From Promethearchaeota archaeon (GTDB lineage Archaea; Asgardarchaeota; Lokiarchaeia; Sigynarchaeales; SOKP01), in NCBI GenBank assembly GCA_030620005.1, contig JAUXAJ010000038.1:1-24852 (forward strand): a stretch of 24,852 nucleotides of DNA. The letters run 5' to 3'. Below, piece by piece: positions 23,187-24,852 of this stretch. Below the pieces are notes generated by a model that had not been told where the DNA came from, made no database searches, and saw only the letters and a program-made list of their open reading frames with translations. Both the position numbers and the translations under genes were made by a program. Numbering within the stretch: position 1 is the stretch's first letter; each line of letters begins with the position of its first letter.

Positions 23187-24852
23187 TCACAAGAATCGCG
23201 AGAAACTACGTTTATCGTCATAAGTATCCCTATTTATATCAATTAAATCTAATTTTTCAGTTTCTTTAATCTCTTCTTTCTTGAATGGGTCTTTAAATTG
23301 CATGTCGTATAGTTTCTTATAAAAACCGTTTTTAATTTCGACTAATTCTTTATGTGAGCCTTCTTCTATAATTTTTCCTTTATCTAAGACGACTATACGA
23401 TCAGAATTAATGATTGTTGACAATCTATGAGCTATAGAAATGCTCGTGCGTCCTTTTAATAAAGTCTCTAAAGCTTGTTGGATTAAAAGCTCGCTATAAG
23501 GATCTATAGACGATGTGGCTTCGTCAAGTATTAAAATCGGAGGGTCTGCGATCAACGCCCTGGCAAACGCAATTAATTGACATTCTCCTTCAGACAATCG
23601 ACTTCCTCTTTCACCTACAATAGTATCATACCCTTTTTCAAGTTGCATTATAAACTCGTGAGCACTTACATTTTTTGCCGCTTCAATGACCTGTTCGTCT
23701 GTTGCGTTCAATTTGCCATACTTGATGTTTTCCATGATTGTTCCCGAAAAGAGAAAGTTTTCTTGTAGAACTATACCCATTTTCATTCTAAGGCTGTTAA
23801 CTTTGAGTTCTTTTAAGTCATGCTCATCTATCATTACTTTTCCTTCTGTTGGATCGTAAAATCTACTTAATAGTTTGATAAAAGTGCTTTTTCCAGCTCC
23901 AGTATATCCTACTAACGCCATCCTTTCCTTTTCTTTAATTGTAATATTAATATTTTTTAAAATGGGAACATTCTCTTCGTATGAAAAGCTTACATTATCA
24001 TACTTTATCATTCCTTTTATTGTATTGAGTTCGATTGCGTTAGGATCTTCCTTTATTGATGGCTCTTCATCTAAGAGCCGCACTATTCTAGCACCAGCTG
24101 CGATTGAGTTCTGTAACATGGTCATGAAGCCCATGAGAGAAAATAAAGGTTCAAAAAACATGAAAATATAAAACATGAACGCTACTAAAGTTCCTTGGGT
24201 TATTGACCTTTCGCGAATTAAGACTCCCGATACAAAAAATATGGCCCCAAACCCGATTGTAATCATGGTAATTATGATTCCTGGCATGAAAGCTATCAAT
24301 TTTGCGGCTTTCATCGTAGTTTGCCTTTCTAATTCCGTAGCATCGTTGAATTCTTCTAAATTGCGTTTTTCAACGGCAAACGATTGGATTATGCGCATTC
24401 CCATAATTGATTCGTCAAGCACGCTTGTTACTACAGCTACTCTTTCCCGCAATTCGTTAAAAAAGGTTCTTGCCTTTTTAAATAGCACCCCCGCAATTGA
24501 AAAGAGAATTGGAACGATCATAAAAGCAACTAACGTTAAAACAGGGCTTAGAACGATCATGAAAAATAATGCTCCAAATACTAAAAAGAAATTACTGACT
24601 GAAACCAATAGACCTGATTGGATAAGTTCTTGGATGGTATTTACGTCTCCCGTGAGGTAGTTTAACCGTTTTCCAGCAGTTCGCCTTGGATTTTCGTGAT
24701 AATCCAATCCTAATTTTTGAAATTTAATAAATAACTCGTCTCGCAAATTATACATCGTAATAGTTGCTAACTTTGATATGATATATCCTTGAGCAATTTT
24801 AGTTAACACGCCCGAAATAGTCATCATGAAAAAAAGTATCCCTAAAAACATG
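23187..24852 (-). CDS. ABC exporter half-transporter (permease-ATPase fusion), 5'-truncated
   Basis: ATP-driven membrane exporter with fused membrane and ATPase domains. The visible 554 residues, numbered from the Met at the right window edge, lack roughly the first membrane helix; the gene continues to the right. Transmembrane segments lie near 1-25, 82-120 (two) and 188-240 (two). The nucleotide-binding domain (about 283-515) has Walker A GYTGAGKS (315-322), Q-loop in VLQENFLFSG, signature LSEGECQ (419-425) in place of the usual LSGGQ, Walker B ILILDEATS with Asp443/Glu444, and the switch His475 in SIAHRLS. The acidic C-terminal tail (516-554) is extra. It must dimerise with itself or a second half-transporter encoded next door. 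Substrate is unknown; MsbA- or multidrug-like exporters are the nearest type. Confidence 0.93.
   Translation of the reverse strand, partial: MFLGILFFMMTISGVLTKIAQGYIISKLATITMYNLRDELFIKFQKLGLDYHENPRRTAGKRLNYLTGDVNTIQELIQSGLLVSVSNFFLVFGALFFMIVLSPVLTLVAFMIVPILFSIAGVLFKKARTFFNELRERVAVVTSVLDESIMGMRIIQSFAVEKRNLEEFNDATELERQTTMKAAKLIAFMPGIIITMITIGFGAIFFVSGVLIRERSITQGTLVAFMFYIFMFFEPLFSLMGFMTMLQNSIAAGARIVRLLDEEPSIKEDPNAIELNTIKGMIKYDNVSFSYEENVPILKNINITIKEKERMALVGYTGAGKSTFIKLLSRFYDPTEGKVMIDEHDLKELKVNSLRMKMGIVLQENFLFSGTIMENIKYGKLNATDEQVIEAAKNVSAHEFIMQLEKGYDTIVGERGSRLSEGECQLIAFARALIADPPILILDEATSSIDPYSELLIQQALETLLKGRTSISIAHRLSTIINSDRIVVLDKGKIIEEGSHKELVEIKNGFYKKLYDMQFKDPFKKEEIKETEKLDLIDINRDTYDDKRSFSRFL

Noticed and set aside
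1..24852. CRISPR arrays, tRNA or rRNA genes, insertion sequences
   Set aside because: I looked for regular repeats, tRNA-like GGTTCGA/TTCGA-centred folds and transposase-like frames and saw none.

Overview
This window looks like chromosomal DNA from an archaeon. It is AT-rich and carries a TFIIB-type initiation factor, an archaeal/eukaryotic-type prolyl-tRNA synthetase, TATA-like promoters and oligo-T terminators. A longin/roadblock-like protein, a tail-anchored protein and a coiled-coil/zinc-ribbon protein make an Asgard archaeon (Lokiarchaeia-like) the best guess, but that lineage call is inference. I saw no rRNA, tRNA, CRISPR array or insertion sequence.

Layout. Positions 1-2146 (+) hold an arginine catabolism pair, ornithine aminotransferase (5' end outside the window) and arginase. 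Positions 2187-7678 (-) hold an MBL-fold hydrolase, a longin/roadblock-like protein, a short winged-helix protein of 58 residues, prolyl-tRNA synthetase, an unrecognised helical protein and a divergent TFB. After a 506-base gene-free stretch comes an alpha/beta hydrolase with a TTG start (8185-9000, +). Positions 9064-13988 (-) form a 2-hydroxyacid oxidation block: two tandem paralogues of a FAD-binding GlcD-type dehydrogenase with a C-terminal 2x[4Fe-4S] domain flank a nitronate-monooxygenase-like flavoprotein, followed by a broken N-terminal remnant of the nickel lactate racemase LarA. The upstream dehydrogenase paralogue is frameshifted.

Positions 14166-16969 (+) hold a seven-helix membrane protein, a membrane-anchored purple-acid-phosphatase-like protein, a probably decayed coding stretch and a small tail-anchored protein. 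Positions 17192-20360 (+) are a tight three-gene operon: a GlpA-like FAD dehydrogenase with a BFD-type Fe-S domain, a pyridine-nucleotide oxidoreductase and a DUF1667 protein. This arrangement is familiar from anaerobic glycerol-3-phosphate oxidation in bacteria. Then come two short orphan ORFs, an MFS transporter (-), the zinc-ribbon protein (+) and an ABC exporter half-molecule (-) that runs off the right edge.

Taken together, the metabolic genes suggest an anaerobic heterotroph that feeds electrons from 2-hydroxyacids and glycerol-3-phosphate through flavin/Fe-S enzymes and degrades arginine to glutamate semialdehyde. The most notable observations are the decaying LarA/GlcD block (an in-frame TAA plus truncation in LarA and a one-base-type frameshift in one GlcD copy), the atypical TFB, and the GlpA-type trio in an archaeal background.
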